From positions 519 to 7,904 of the forward strand of contig DOMY01000195.1 of the NCBI GenBank assembly GCA_003509785.1: DNA of 7,386 nucleotides, read 5' to 3'. This stretch comes from Gemmobacter sp. GTDB taxonomy: Bacteria > Pseudomonadota > Alphaproteobacteria > Rhodobacterales > Rhodobacteraceae. Positions 1 through 5,711 of the stretch are shown one piece after another. How positions within the stretch are numbered: position 1 is the first letter of the stretch; every line of letters starts with the position of its first letter. The notes below the pieces were generated by a model that was not told the DNA's origin, did not search any database, and was given only the letters and a program-made list of their open reading frames with translations. The position numbers were made by a program, and so were the translations under genes.

Positions 1-813
1 ACCTGCGTGTTCGTCGATCATGGGTTGCTGCGCAAGAACGAGGCGGAACAGGTGGTCGCGATGTTCCGCGACAATTACAACCTGAACCTGATCCATGCCG
101 ATGAATCCGATCTGTTCCTGGGTGCGCTGGAAGGGGTTTCCGATCCCGAGGTCAAGCGCAAGACCATCGGGCGGCTGTTCATCGACGTGTTCCAGAAATA
201 CGCCAACGAAATCGAGGGCGCAGAATTCCTGGCGCAGGGCACGCTGTATCCTGACGTGATCGAAAGCGTGTCGTTCAGCGGTGGGCCTTCGGTCACCATC
301 AAATCGCACCATAATGTCGGTGGCCTGCCCGAAAAGATGGGGCTGAAGCTGATCGAACCGCTGCGCGAGCTGTTCAAGGACGAGGTCCGCGCCCTGGGGC
401 GCGAGCTTGGCCTGCCTGCCAGCTTCATTGGCCGCCACCCCTTCCCCGGCCCGGGCCTTGCCATCCGCTGCCCGGGTGAAATCACACGCGAAAAGCTGGC
501 GATCCTGCGTGAAGCCGATGCCGTCTATATCGACCAGATCCGCAAGCATGGTCTCTATGATGACATCTGGCAGGCCTTTGCCGCCATCCTGCCGATGAAA
601 ACGGTGGGCGTGATGGGCGACGGGCGCACCTATGATTACGCCGTCGCGATCCGCGCTGTGACCTCGGTTGATGGGATGACAGCCGATACCTATCCCTTCA
701 CCAATGATTTCCTGGGCGAGACGATGACCCGCATCATCAACGAAGTGAAGGGCGTGAACCGCGTCTTCTACGATCTGACCTCGAAACCGCCTGGCACGAT
801 CGAACTCGAATGA
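1..813 (+). CDS. guaA: GMP synthase (glutamine-hydrolysing), C-terminal part, 5' end outside window
   Basis: Cytoplasmic enzyme of the last step of guanine nucleotide synthesis: XMP + ATP + glutamine gives GMP. Frame 1 is open from the first base, starting Thr-Cys-Val-Phe-Val-Asp-His-Gly, and gives 270 residues before TGA. This is about half of the usual ~520-residue protein. Missing are the glutaminase domain and the ATP-pyrophosphatase P-loop (SGGVDSS), which normally sits just before this point. Present are the rest of the ATP-pyrophosphatase domain (FVDHGLLRKNE, the segment LAQGTLYPDVIES, KSHHNVGGLP) and the dimerisation/XMP-binding domain (GRHPFPGPGLAIR, TVGVMGDGRTYDYAVAIRAV). The family's terminal signature is also there, TSKPPGTIELE, next to E. 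coli TSKPPATIEWE. It is intact to its natural stop. The next gene starts 10 nt downstream, so the two are probably co-transcribed. Confidence 0.98.
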   Translation, partial: TCVFVDHGLLRKNEAEQVVAMFRDNYNLNLIHADESDLFLGALEGVSDPEVKRKTIGRLFIDVFQKYANEIEGAEFLAQGTLYPDVIESVSFSGGPSVTIKSHHNVGGLPEKMGLKLIEPLRELFKDEVRALGRELGLPASFIGRHPFPGPGLAIRCPGEITREKLAILREADAVYIDQIRKHGLYDDIWQAFAAILPMKTVGVMGDGRTYDYAVAIRAVTSVDGMTADTYPFTNDFLGETMTRIINEVKGVNRVFYDLTSKPPGTIELE

Positions 814-837
814 TCCGCCCCCGATGATCCGCCTCCG
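810..837 (+). repeat. 14-bp tandem duplication across the guaA stop / ABM start
   Basis: ATGATCCGCCCCCG (810-823) is followed directly by ATGATCCGCCTCCG (824-837), identical at 13 of 14 positions. The first copy overlaps the guaA stop as ATGA. It encodes Met-Ile-Arg-Pro-Arg and then TGA at 825-827, which itself overlaps the ATG of the second copy. The second copy begins the real downstream gene (Met-Ile-Arg-Leu-Arg). Fourteen is not a multiple of three, so only the second ATG leads into the long frame. Confidence 0.85.
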
Positions 838-1102
838 TGTCCAGCTGATCTGCGCAACCGCCGAAGATTGTTCGGCGGTTGCTGCACATCTGGCCGACCA
901 TGTCGCGCTGACCCGGGCGGAACCCGGCTGCCTGTCCTTCGACATTGCTGCAACCGATGATCCCTTCACCTTCGAGGTGATGGAATCCTTCCGCGACCGC
1001 GCGGCTTTTGATGCCCATCAGCAGCGCACCCGCGACAGCGCGTGGTTTGCCGCCACACGCCACATCCTGCGCGATTTCCGTATCGAGGAAATCGGCGACT
1101 GA
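824..1102 (+). CDS. ABM-domain protein (putative quinol monooxygenase, YgiN-like)
   Basis: A 92-residue protein, the usual length for single-domain antibiotic-biosynthesis-monooxygenase (dimeric alpha+beta barrel) proteins. The pattern fits that family: an N-terminal strand (IRLRVQLICA, 2-11), a helix (15-30), the EPGCLSFDI turn and strand (33-41), a strand followed by an acidic residue (FTFEVMESF, 48-56), then DRAAFDAHQQR (58-68) with the conserved aromatic-x-x-His. The family includes cofactor-free monooxygenases and quinol oxidases such as YgiN. Many members have no known substrate, so the reaction cannot be named here. No transmembrane segment or signal peptide is seen; it should be a cytoplasmic dimer. 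The start is set by ATG 824. There is no purine-rich Shine-Dalgarno (the preceding bases are C-rich), which suggests translation coupled to guaA. Confidence 0.82.
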   Translation: MIRLRVQLICATAEDCSAVAAHLADHVALTRAEPGCLSFDIAATDDPFTFEVMESFRDRAAFDAHQQRTRDSAWFAATRHILRDFRIEEIGD

Positions 1103-1127
1103 TCTGGCTGGACAGGCCAACGACGCC

Positions 1128-1143
1128 GCGCCACAAGTGGCGC
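1128..1143 (+). promoter_or_regulatory. Inverted repeat directly before the DMT transporter start
   Basis: GCGCCAC (1128-1134), AA, GTGGCGC (1137-1143) is a perfect 7-bp inverted repeat that ends at the base before ATG 1144. As RNA it would form a 6-bp GC-rich stem with a CAAG loop, covering the position where a Shine-Dalgarno should be. No other ribosome-binding motif is visible. A role in controlling translation is inferred. Confidence 0.4.
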
Positions 1144-2058
1144 ATGACACCCGCAGCCCTTGCCCCCCCGATCCATCGCCCCATCGCTGCCGCCCTTTGG
1201 ATGGTGGGCTCCATCATGTCCTTCACGGCCATGGCGGTGGCAGGCCGTGCCATTGCCGGGCAGCATGATACATTTGAAATCATGCTCTGGCGTTCGGTCG
1301 TGGGTTTCCTGCTTGTTCTGGCCGTTGCCGGGGCGGCCGGGCGGCTGGGCGAGATACAGACTGCCCGGCTGGGGCAACATGGCCTGCGCAATATCGTGCA
1401 TTTTAGCGGGCAGAACCTGTGGTTCTGGTCACTGACGCAGATCCCGCTCGCCCAATTGTTCGCGCTGGAATTCACATCGCCGATCTGGGTCTTGCTGCTG
1501 TCGCCGCTGGTGCTGGGCGAACGGCTGACCCTGATGCGGGTCTTTGCCGCCGCCCTGGGCTTTACCGGGGCAATGATCGTGGCCCGGCCGGATTTCTCTG
1601 ATCCCAATCCGGCGATTGTGCCGGCTGCCGCTTCGGCGATCTGTTTTGCCGGTTCGGTGATGATGACCAAAAAACTGACGCGGGGCGAAAGCCTTGTGTC
1701 GATCCTCTTCTGGCTGACGCTGATGCAGACCGGGCTTGGCCTGCTGGCCGCAGGCCATGATGGCCGCATCGCCCTGCCGACGCTGACAAGCCTGCCATGG
1801 CTTTGCGTGATCGGCGCCGGTGGGCTGGTGGCGCATCTGTGCCTGACCAAGGCGCTGTCGCTGGCCTCGGCCAGTGTGGTGGTGCCGATTGACTTCGTTC
1901 GCCTGCCATTGATCGCCGTTGTGGGCATGTTGTTCTATGGCGAAGGCTTCGATATCTGGGTTCTGATCGGCGGCGCCGTCATCTTCCTGGGCAACGGGCT
2001 GAACATCCGCAGTGAAAACCGTCGCCATGCAATCGCGCGTAACGTCACAAAATCGTGA
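1144..2058 (+). CDS. EamA/DMT-family transporter (10 TM)
   Basis: Inner-membrane protein of 304 residues, typical for the drug/metabolite transporter superfamily with two EamA repeats. Ten hydrophobic segments can be read at roughly 15-37, 45-65, 86-102, 104-122, 132-148, 158-174, 187-204, 217-235, 245-265 and 270-287. Family-like signatures are LWRSVVGFLL after helix 1, the EFTSPIWVLLLSPLVLGERLT stretch in the first repeat, and VVVPIDFVRLPLIAVVGMLFYGE in the second. The short Lys/Arg-bearing tail (291-304) should be cytoplasmic. Substrates in this family range from amino acids and purines to drugs and cannot be assigned from sequence alone. An in-frame GTG at 1042 lies inside the preceding gene and would add 34 polar residues, so ATG 1144 is preferred; it puts helix 1 near the N-terminus as usual. 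The gene lies 41 nt after the ABM gene and is probably in the same transcript. Confidence 0.9.
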   Translation: MTPAALAPPIHRPIAAALWMVGSIMSFTAMAVAGRAIAGQHDTFEIMLWRSVVGFLLVLAVAGAAGRLGEIQTARLGQHGLRNIVHFSGQNLWFWSLTQIPLAQLFALEFTSPIWVLLLSPLVLGERLTLMRVFAAALGFTGAMIVARPDFSDPNPAIVPAAASAICFAGSVMMTKKLTRGESLVSILFWLTLMQTGLGLLAAGHDGRIALPTLTSLPWLCVIGAGGLVAHLCLTKALSLASASVVVPIDFVRLPLIAVVGMLFYGEGFDIWVLIGGAVIFLGNGLNIRSENRRHAIARNVTKS

Positions 2059-2077
2059 CGTCGCGTCAATGATTGAC
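2042..2077 (+). promoter_or_regulatory. Cluster of three overlapping inverted repeats upstream of the FadL-like gene
   Basis: Three perfect dyads overlap in 36 bp: ACGTCAC-6-GTGACGT (2042-2061), TGACG-TCG-CGTCA (2056-2068) and GTCAAT-G-ATTGAC (2065-2077). The first spans the transporter stop codon and has no T-run after it, so it is a poor terminator. The last overlaps the TTGACC hexamer at 2073-2078. The arrangement suits one or more dimeric repressor sites for the gene at 2161; the regulator is unknown. Confidence 0.45.
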
Positions 2078-2100
2078 CGGTTCACGGGCCAAGGTAACTC
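2073..2100 (+). promoter_or_regulatory. Weak sigma-70-like promoter candidate for the FadL-like gene
   Basis: TTGACC (2073-2078, 5 of 6 match to TTGACA) is followed after 16 bp by TAACTC (2095-2100), a poor -10 match (2 of 6). The spacing and position, about 60 bp before the start codon, are reasonable. The -35 element overlaps the 2065-2077 palindrome. Confidence 0.25.
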
Positions 2101-2160
2101 TGCCTTTCAACCGGCAGCCAATGGCCGGGATGCACCAACTGACTTTCGGGGATGGAGATC

Positions 2161-3327
2161 ATGAAAAATCTGGTGGCGCTGTGTGGCGCCTTGACGACCG
2201 TGGCCGCAGCGGCGCACGGCGGTGGTATCGACCGCTCGGGGCAACCCATCGGCATCCTGTTTGAACAGGGCAATTATGTCGAACTCAGCTATGGCATGAT
2301 CAGCCCTTCTGTTTCGGGCAAGGATCTGGCGATCTATGGCGGATCACCCAGTGGCGAGGTGGCGGGCAATCACACCCTGCCCGGCTTTGCCCTGAAATAT
2401 CAGTTCACCGAACAGCTTTCCGGCGCGGTGATCTACGATCACGCCTATGGCGCGGATATTGATTACACCAGCTTCACAGGCTTCGGCGGCACCGGGTCGT
2501 ACATGCTGGGCGATACGCTGGCACAGGTGGATAGCGAGGGCCTGACCGGCCTGCTGCGCTACAAGTTCAACGACAATTTCTCGATGCACGGCGGCTTGCG
2601 TGTCGCCAAGGCTTCGGGGCAGGTGCGGCTGGGCGGGCAGGCCTACGGGCCAGAATTCAATCCGGCAGATCCGGCCACCTATGCTACCGTCAATGGCTAC
2701 AGCGCCGATCTGGCAAGCAGCTGGGGCACCGGCTATGTGATTGGCGCCGCCTATGAAAAGCCGGAAATCGCGCTGCGCGTGGCCTTGACCTATTTCTCGA
2801 AGATCAGCCATGATTTCGATACGGTCGAAACCCTGCCCAGCGGCGCCACGCTGGATGCCAATACGCCCGTCGATACGCCGCAGGCTGTCAATCTTGATGT
2901 TCAAAGCGGCATCATGAAGGATACGCTGCTGTTTGGTTCGGTCCGCTGGGTGGACTGGAGCGAATTCAAGATCGCGCCCGATCAGTTCTTTGGCCCCAAT
3001 GTCGGCAGCCTGACCAATCTGGATGACACGATCACCTATACCCTGGGCCTGGGCCGCAAGTTCAACGACAACTGGTCCGGTTCGGTTTTCGCCACATGGG
3101 AGCCGGGCACCGGCAAGCTGGTCTCGCCGCTGGCACCGACCAATGGCTACAAGGGCCTGGGGATCGCCGCAGTCTATACCCGCGACAACATGAAGATCAC
3201 CACCGGGGTGCGCTATCTCTGGCTGGGCGATGCCGATCCTGAAACCGGCACCCCCGACGTGGCCCGCGCCGAATTCCGCGATAATACGGCAGTGGCTGTG
3301 GGCGTGAAGGTCGGGTTCACGTTCTGA
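2161..3327 (+). CDS. OmpP1/FadL-family outer-membrane transport protein
   Basis: A 388-residue predicted outer-membrane beta-barrel. Residues 1-18 (MKNLVALCGALTTVAAAA) form a short signal peptide with a likely AAA cleavage site before HGGG. The mature protein is rich in alternating aromatic/polar strands (YVELSYGMI, LPGFALKYQF, SGAVIYDHAYG, GLLRYKFN, ITYTLGLGRKFN, ATWEPG, GIAAVYTRDN, ITTGVRYLWLGDA). It ends VAVGVKVGFTF, with the C-terminal Phe used for BAM-dependent insertion. Strand order and the late DNWSGSVFATWEPG / TGVRYLWLG segments resemble FadL/TodX proteins, which pass hydrophobic substrates such as long-chain fatty acids. The N-terminal NPA motif of classical FadL is not obvious, so the substrate is open. 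ATG 2152 is also in frame, but 2161 gives the cleaner signal peptide; GGAG (2154-2157) sits only 3 nt before it, which keeps 2152 possible. Probably its own transcription unit: dyads upstream, terminator downstream. Confidence 0.85.
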   Translation: MKNLVALCGALTTVAAAAHGGGIDRSGQPIGILFEQGNYVELSYGMISPSVSGKDLAIYGGSPSGEVAGNHTLPGFALKYQFTEQLSGAVIYDHAYGADIDYTSFTGFGGTGSYMLGDTLAQVDSEGLTGLLRYKFNDNFSMHGGLRVAKASGQVRLGGQAYGPEFNPADPATYATVNGYSADLASSWGTGYVIGAAYEKPEIALRVALTYFSKISHDFDTVETLPSGATLDANTPVDTPQAVNLDVQSGIMKDTLLFGSVRWVDWSEFKIAPDQFFGPNVGSLTNLDDTITYTLGLGRKFNDNWSGSVFATWEPGTGKLVSPLAPTNGYKGLGIAAVYTRDNMKITTGVRYLWLGDADPETGTPDVARAEFRDNTAVAVGVKVGFTF

Positions 3328-3350
3328 GGAAAGCTGTGAGAGAGCAAGGG

Positions 3351-3377
3351 AAGGCCCCGCTGAGAGCGGGGCTTTTT
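3351..3377 (+). terminator. Rho-independent terminator of the FadL-like gene
   Basis: GCCCCGC (3354-3360), TGAGA loop, GCGGGGC (3366-3372), then TTTTT (3373-3377). Bases 3351-3353 (AAG) can pair into the T-run and lengthen the stem to 10 bp. It starts 24 nt after the stop codon at 3327. Confidence 0.93.
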
Positions 3378-3397
3378 CGTTTGGGGGAGAGGGGGGC

Positions 3398-3496
3398 ATG
3401 TCAGATTTCGGCGCAAAAGAGACTTTCGCCGAACGCGTGAATGCTGCGGCACAACATCCTATTACTTGCCGTTTATTGTGCTCCCGATGCACGTAG
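3398..3496 (+). pseudogene. Short ORF, probable 5' remnant of a small gene
   Basis: ATG 3398 opens 32 codons to TAG 3494-3496, behind a strong purine-rich Shine-Dalgarno (GGAG 3386-3389, 8 nt spacing). The first 18 residues, MSDFGAKETFAERVNAAA, are hydrophilic and in host-like codons. They resemble the start of small alphaproteobacterial proteins of the DUF6481 type (Met-x-x-Phe...Phe-x-x-Arg...Ala-Ala), a resemblance recalled from memory, not searched. The rest (Cys-rich, codons TTA, TTG, ATT) looks like read-through into unrelated, AT-richer DNA. I infer the gene was cut near 3450 when the downstream cassette arrived. It could also be a genuine short peptide, or chance. It lies 20 nt after a terminator with no clear promoter between, which argues against normal expression. 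Confidence 0.35.
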
Positions 3497-3548
3497 TATA
3501 CCGCTATCAGTGATTTTTCGGTTCGCTCGATATGGATGGTAAGGCACT

Positions 3549-4682
3549 GTGACCGCTCCGCCGCTGATCCTTTACCTCGACACGCAAGATTACATCCGGC
3601 TTTTCAACGAACCGGATGGTGGGCCTTCCCATTCGATCCTCGACCAGCTCCTCGTATATCGGGATCGTGGCGATATCGTGATCGGCTACTCGTGGGCGAT
3701 CATGCTTGAGTTTATCACACGGCCGACTGACGAGTTCCGTGAAGAACGTGTCCGTAGGGGACAGTTGGTGAAGGATATCTGCGGGCGCAATGCCTTCCCC
3801 TTTTTTTCGGACTTGAAACATGGAGCGCGCTTCCCGAACAACGGCATTTGGATTACAGGCCGCAATGGCAAATTTATAACGGCCAAGTGGTTTCGGCATC
3901 AGATGGAGAAGCAATATCTCGAAACCCTTGCGGAACAGCAAGGCCTCAACCGCGCTCAGCGCCGACGATTGCAAACGCCATCAGCAATGCGCCAACTGTT
4001 ACGCGAGAATACTTCGACATGGGGCACAAAACGGGAAGACTTCAACGGGTTTCCGGTATCGGATGAACTTATCGAAAGTGGCGTTCTGACGCGCTTTCTG
4101 AAAGGTCAATGTTCGGACGCCGAGTTCGAGGAACGGGTCAACCGCTGGCTCTTGGATCCAGCCGAGTTCAGTCGGATCGCCTACGACTACGCTGACAAAC
4201 CTAACCTGTTGGATGAGTTCTTCGGCACAAGCCTCAACAAGATGGAAGTCGCACTAAGGAAGATGCAAGAAGCCTGTCGCAACTTTGACGACTTGGAGAA
4301 GACTATCCGAGGGAAACGCCAGAACCTTATCGATATGGGTTTCGATAAGCGCATGGCTAGACAGCTCACTACACCAGTCCAGCGACCAACGCTGGACCCA
4401 TCAGATGTGGTCTGCAAGATTGAAGATTACATTGGTGAGGGGCGCGCAGGTCATATTGGGCACTACATGCTCAGGGCGTCCCACAAGAACTACGGTTTCA
4501 AGCGCTCTGATTTTATGGACATCATGCAGATGTGCTACGTGTCAGAATGCGACCTTTTCCGATGCGACAAAGCTATGGCTGATCTTTATCGGGATTACGA
4601 ACCCTTCGCAGGGAAGCTGGTCGCGAAGTTCACAGACCTACCTGCGCGGATTGAGGCGCAATTGTGCAAACGCGAGGAATGA
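3549..4682 (+). CDS. Unrecognised protein with split PIN-like nuclease domain, horizontally acquired
   Basis: A 377-residue soluble protein that I do not recognise as a named family. The N-terminus has a hydrophobic strand ending in Asp (LILYLDTQDYIRLF, Asp11), and then a helix with Glu54 (SWAIMLEFITRP). The C-terminus has SDFMDIMQMCYVSECDLFRCDKAMADLY (320-347), with Asp321/Asp324, Asp335 and Asp340. This order (D, E, D..D) matches the metal-binding acidic residues of PIN-domain RNases. In ordinary PIN proteins (~130 residues) the halves are close; here ~265 residues lie between, largely helical and charged, with a possible coiled coil at 237-262. GTG 3549 is the only start that keeps Asp11: TAA at 3540-3542 is in frame just upstream and the next Met is residue 52. 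AAGG (3541-3544) is the likely Shine-Dalgarno. GC is about 50% in the stretches I counted, against about 60% in metA, and codons such as ATA, CTA-AGG and TTA appear. No antitoxin-like partner is adjacent. Defence or stand-alone toxin/RNase roles are guesses. Confidence 0.7.
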   Translation: MTAPPLILYLDTQDYIRLFNEPDGGPSHSILDQLLVYRDRGDIVIGYSWAIMLEFITRPTDEFREERVRRGQLVKDICGRNAFPFFSDLKHGARFPNNGIWITGRNGKFITAKWFRHQMEKQYLETLAEQQGLNRAQRRRLQTPSAMRQLLRENTSTWGTKREDFNGFPVSDELIESGVLTRFLKGQCSDAEFEERVNRWLLDPAEFSRIAYDYADKPNLLDEFFGTSLNKMEVALRKMQEACRNFDDLEKTIRGKRQNLIDMGFDKRMARQLTTPVQRPTLDPSDVVCKIEDYIGEGRAGHIGHYMLRASHKNYGFKRSDFMDIMQMCYVSECDLFRCDKAMADLYRDYEPFAGKLVAKFTDLPARIEAQLCKREE

Positions 4683-4816
4683 CTGTTTTCTGCCCTTTGC
4701 AGCCGTTCCTCATGAATGCAGTACACACTCCCTTGCCGCCCCACTCCCCCCATTTTCCGCGTGACCCCTCCGCCATCTCACGCTAACAGAGGGCGCAACT
4801 GAAACGGGGCGCAGTG

Positions 4817-5686
4817 ATGATCTACCAGACCGCCGCAGACTGGACTGCCGCATCGCGCAAGCGGGTGCTGCTGTTCGGCATGTCCGGTCTGGGCAAGACG
4901 CATCTCGCCTCGATGCTGCGCGGCACCGGGGGCTGGTTTCACTACTCGGTCGATTACCGTATCGGCACCCGCTACATGGGCGAATACATCGCCGACAATT
5001 TCAAGCGCGAGGCGATGAAGGTGCCGTTCCTGCGGGAACTGCTGCTGACCGATTCGGTCTATATCGCGTCGAACATCACCTTCGACAACCTCGCGCCCTT
5101 GTCCACCTACATGGGCAAGCCCGGCAATCCCGCGCAGGGCGGGCTGAGCTTTGCCGAATACCTGCGCCGTCAGGATCAGCACCGCGCATCGGAAATTGCG
5201 GCGTTGCAGGATACGACGCGCTTCATCGACCGTGCCTCCGATATCTATGGCTATGATAATTTTGTCTGCGATTCCGGTGGCTCGATCTGCGAAGTGGTGG
5301 ATCCGGCCAACCCCGAAGATCCGGTGCTGCGGGAGCTGTCGCAGAATCTGCTGATGGTCTGGATCAAGGGATCGGATGCCCATACGGCCGAGCTGATCCG
5401 CCGCTTCGACCGGGCGCCGAAGCCGATGTATTACCAGCCGCATTTTCTGGAACGAATGTGGGGCTCATACCGCGCCGATACGGGGCTTTCGGCAGATCAG
5501 GTCAACCCGGATACCTTTGTCCGCTGGACCTATGCCCAGGCCCTTGCGCATCGCCAGCCGCGCTATGCCGCCATGGCCGAATGGGGTGTGACGATCACCG
5601 CCGAAGAGGTTGCGCAGGTGCGCGACGTGGCGGGTTTCAATGATCTGATCGCCCGCGCCATTGAAGAAAAGCAAGCGCAGGCTTAA
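4817..5686 (+). CDS. P-loop NTPase of unknown function, upstream of metA
   Basis: A 289-residue soluble protein with a clear Walker A motif, GMSGLGKT (21-28), after strand KRVLLF. A later strand, NFVCDSGGS (Asp152), is a good Walker B or substrate-carboxylate candidate, and Arg-rich helices (AELIRRFDRAPKP, 191-203) could form a lid. The short P-loop core with a long helical C-terminus suggests a small-molecule-kinase-like or GTPase-like fold; there are no Sensor-2, ABC or helicase motifs. The substrate is unknown. I recall such ATPases as conserved in Rhodobacterales but cannot name a characterised member. GTG 4814 and ATG 4817 are adjacent; ATG is chosen because GGGG (4806-4809) is 7 nt upstream. 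The 134 bp after the previous gene give no good promoter (GTGACC 4761-4766 with TAACAG 4784-4789, 17-bp spacer, is a weak candidate). metA follows after 25 nt, so the two are probably one transcript. Confidence 0.8.
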   Translation: MIYQTAADWTAASRKRVLLFGMSGLGKTHLASMLRGTGGWFHYSVDYRIGTRYMGEYIADNFKREAMKVPFLRELLLTDSVYIASNITFDNLAPLSTYMGKPGNPAQGGLSFAEYLRRQDQHRASEIAALQDTTRFIDRASDIYGYDNFVCDSGGSICEVVDPANPEDPVLRELSQNLLMVWIKGSDAHTAELIRRFDRAPKPMYYQPHFLERMWGSYRADTGLSADQVNPDTFVRWTYAQALAHRQPRYAAMAEWGVTITAEEVAQVRDVAGFNDLIARAIEEKQAQA

Positions 5687-5690
5687 TTCC

Positions 5691-5705
5691 CTCCGCTGAA
5701 CGGAG
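5691..5705 (+). promoter_or_regulatory. Hairpin covering the metA ribosome-binding site
   Basis: CTCCG (5691-5695), loop CTGAA, CGGAG (5701-5705) is a perfect 5-bp GC-rich inverted repeat. Its 3' arm contains the metA Shine-Dalgarno GGAG (5702-5705), 6 nt before ATG 5712. Folded, it would hide the site; translation of the upstream gene up to its stop at 5684-5686 could leave or open it. Regulation is inferred. Confidence 0.4.
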
Positions 5706-5711
5706 ACCGAG

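Noticed and set aside
1042..1143. 34-codon N-terminal extension of the DMT transporter from GTG 1042
   Set aside because: It lies inside the ABM gene, is polar and basic, and would precede the normal first helix; no Shine-Dalgarno supports it.
966..1928. 320-codon minus-strand open frame opposite the ABM and DMT genes
   Set aside because: It crosses two good sense genes and its product is a Ser/Arg/Pro-rich low-complexity sequence typical of shadows.
2344..3492. 382-codon minus-strand open frame opposite the FadL-like gene
   Set aside because: It is antisense to a convincing beta-barrel gene, extends through the terminator into non-coding DNA, and has no recognisable domain. Long antisense frames are common in GC-rich coding DNA.
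3431..4740. Flanking direct repeats (GAATGC and CTTGCCG on both sides) as att sites or target-site duplication of the insert
   Set aside because: The matches are only 6-7 bp with different spacing on the two sides. No integrase, transposase, terminal inverted repeat or tRNA gene accompanies them.
4285..4764. 159-codon + strand frame overlapping the end of the nuclease gene
   Set aside because: It is mostly the +1 frame of the nuclease gene, Ser/Thr/Arg-rich with no domain pattern. The sense frame has the ordered acidic motif.
4683..4816. SAM-II-type riboswitch or other structured leader before the NTPase-metA pair
   Set aside because: Fragments such as TTGCAG and GCTAAC recall SAM-II bases, but I could not build the required pseudoknot. 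Only a 4-bp CTGC/GCAG stem (4690-4702) is present.
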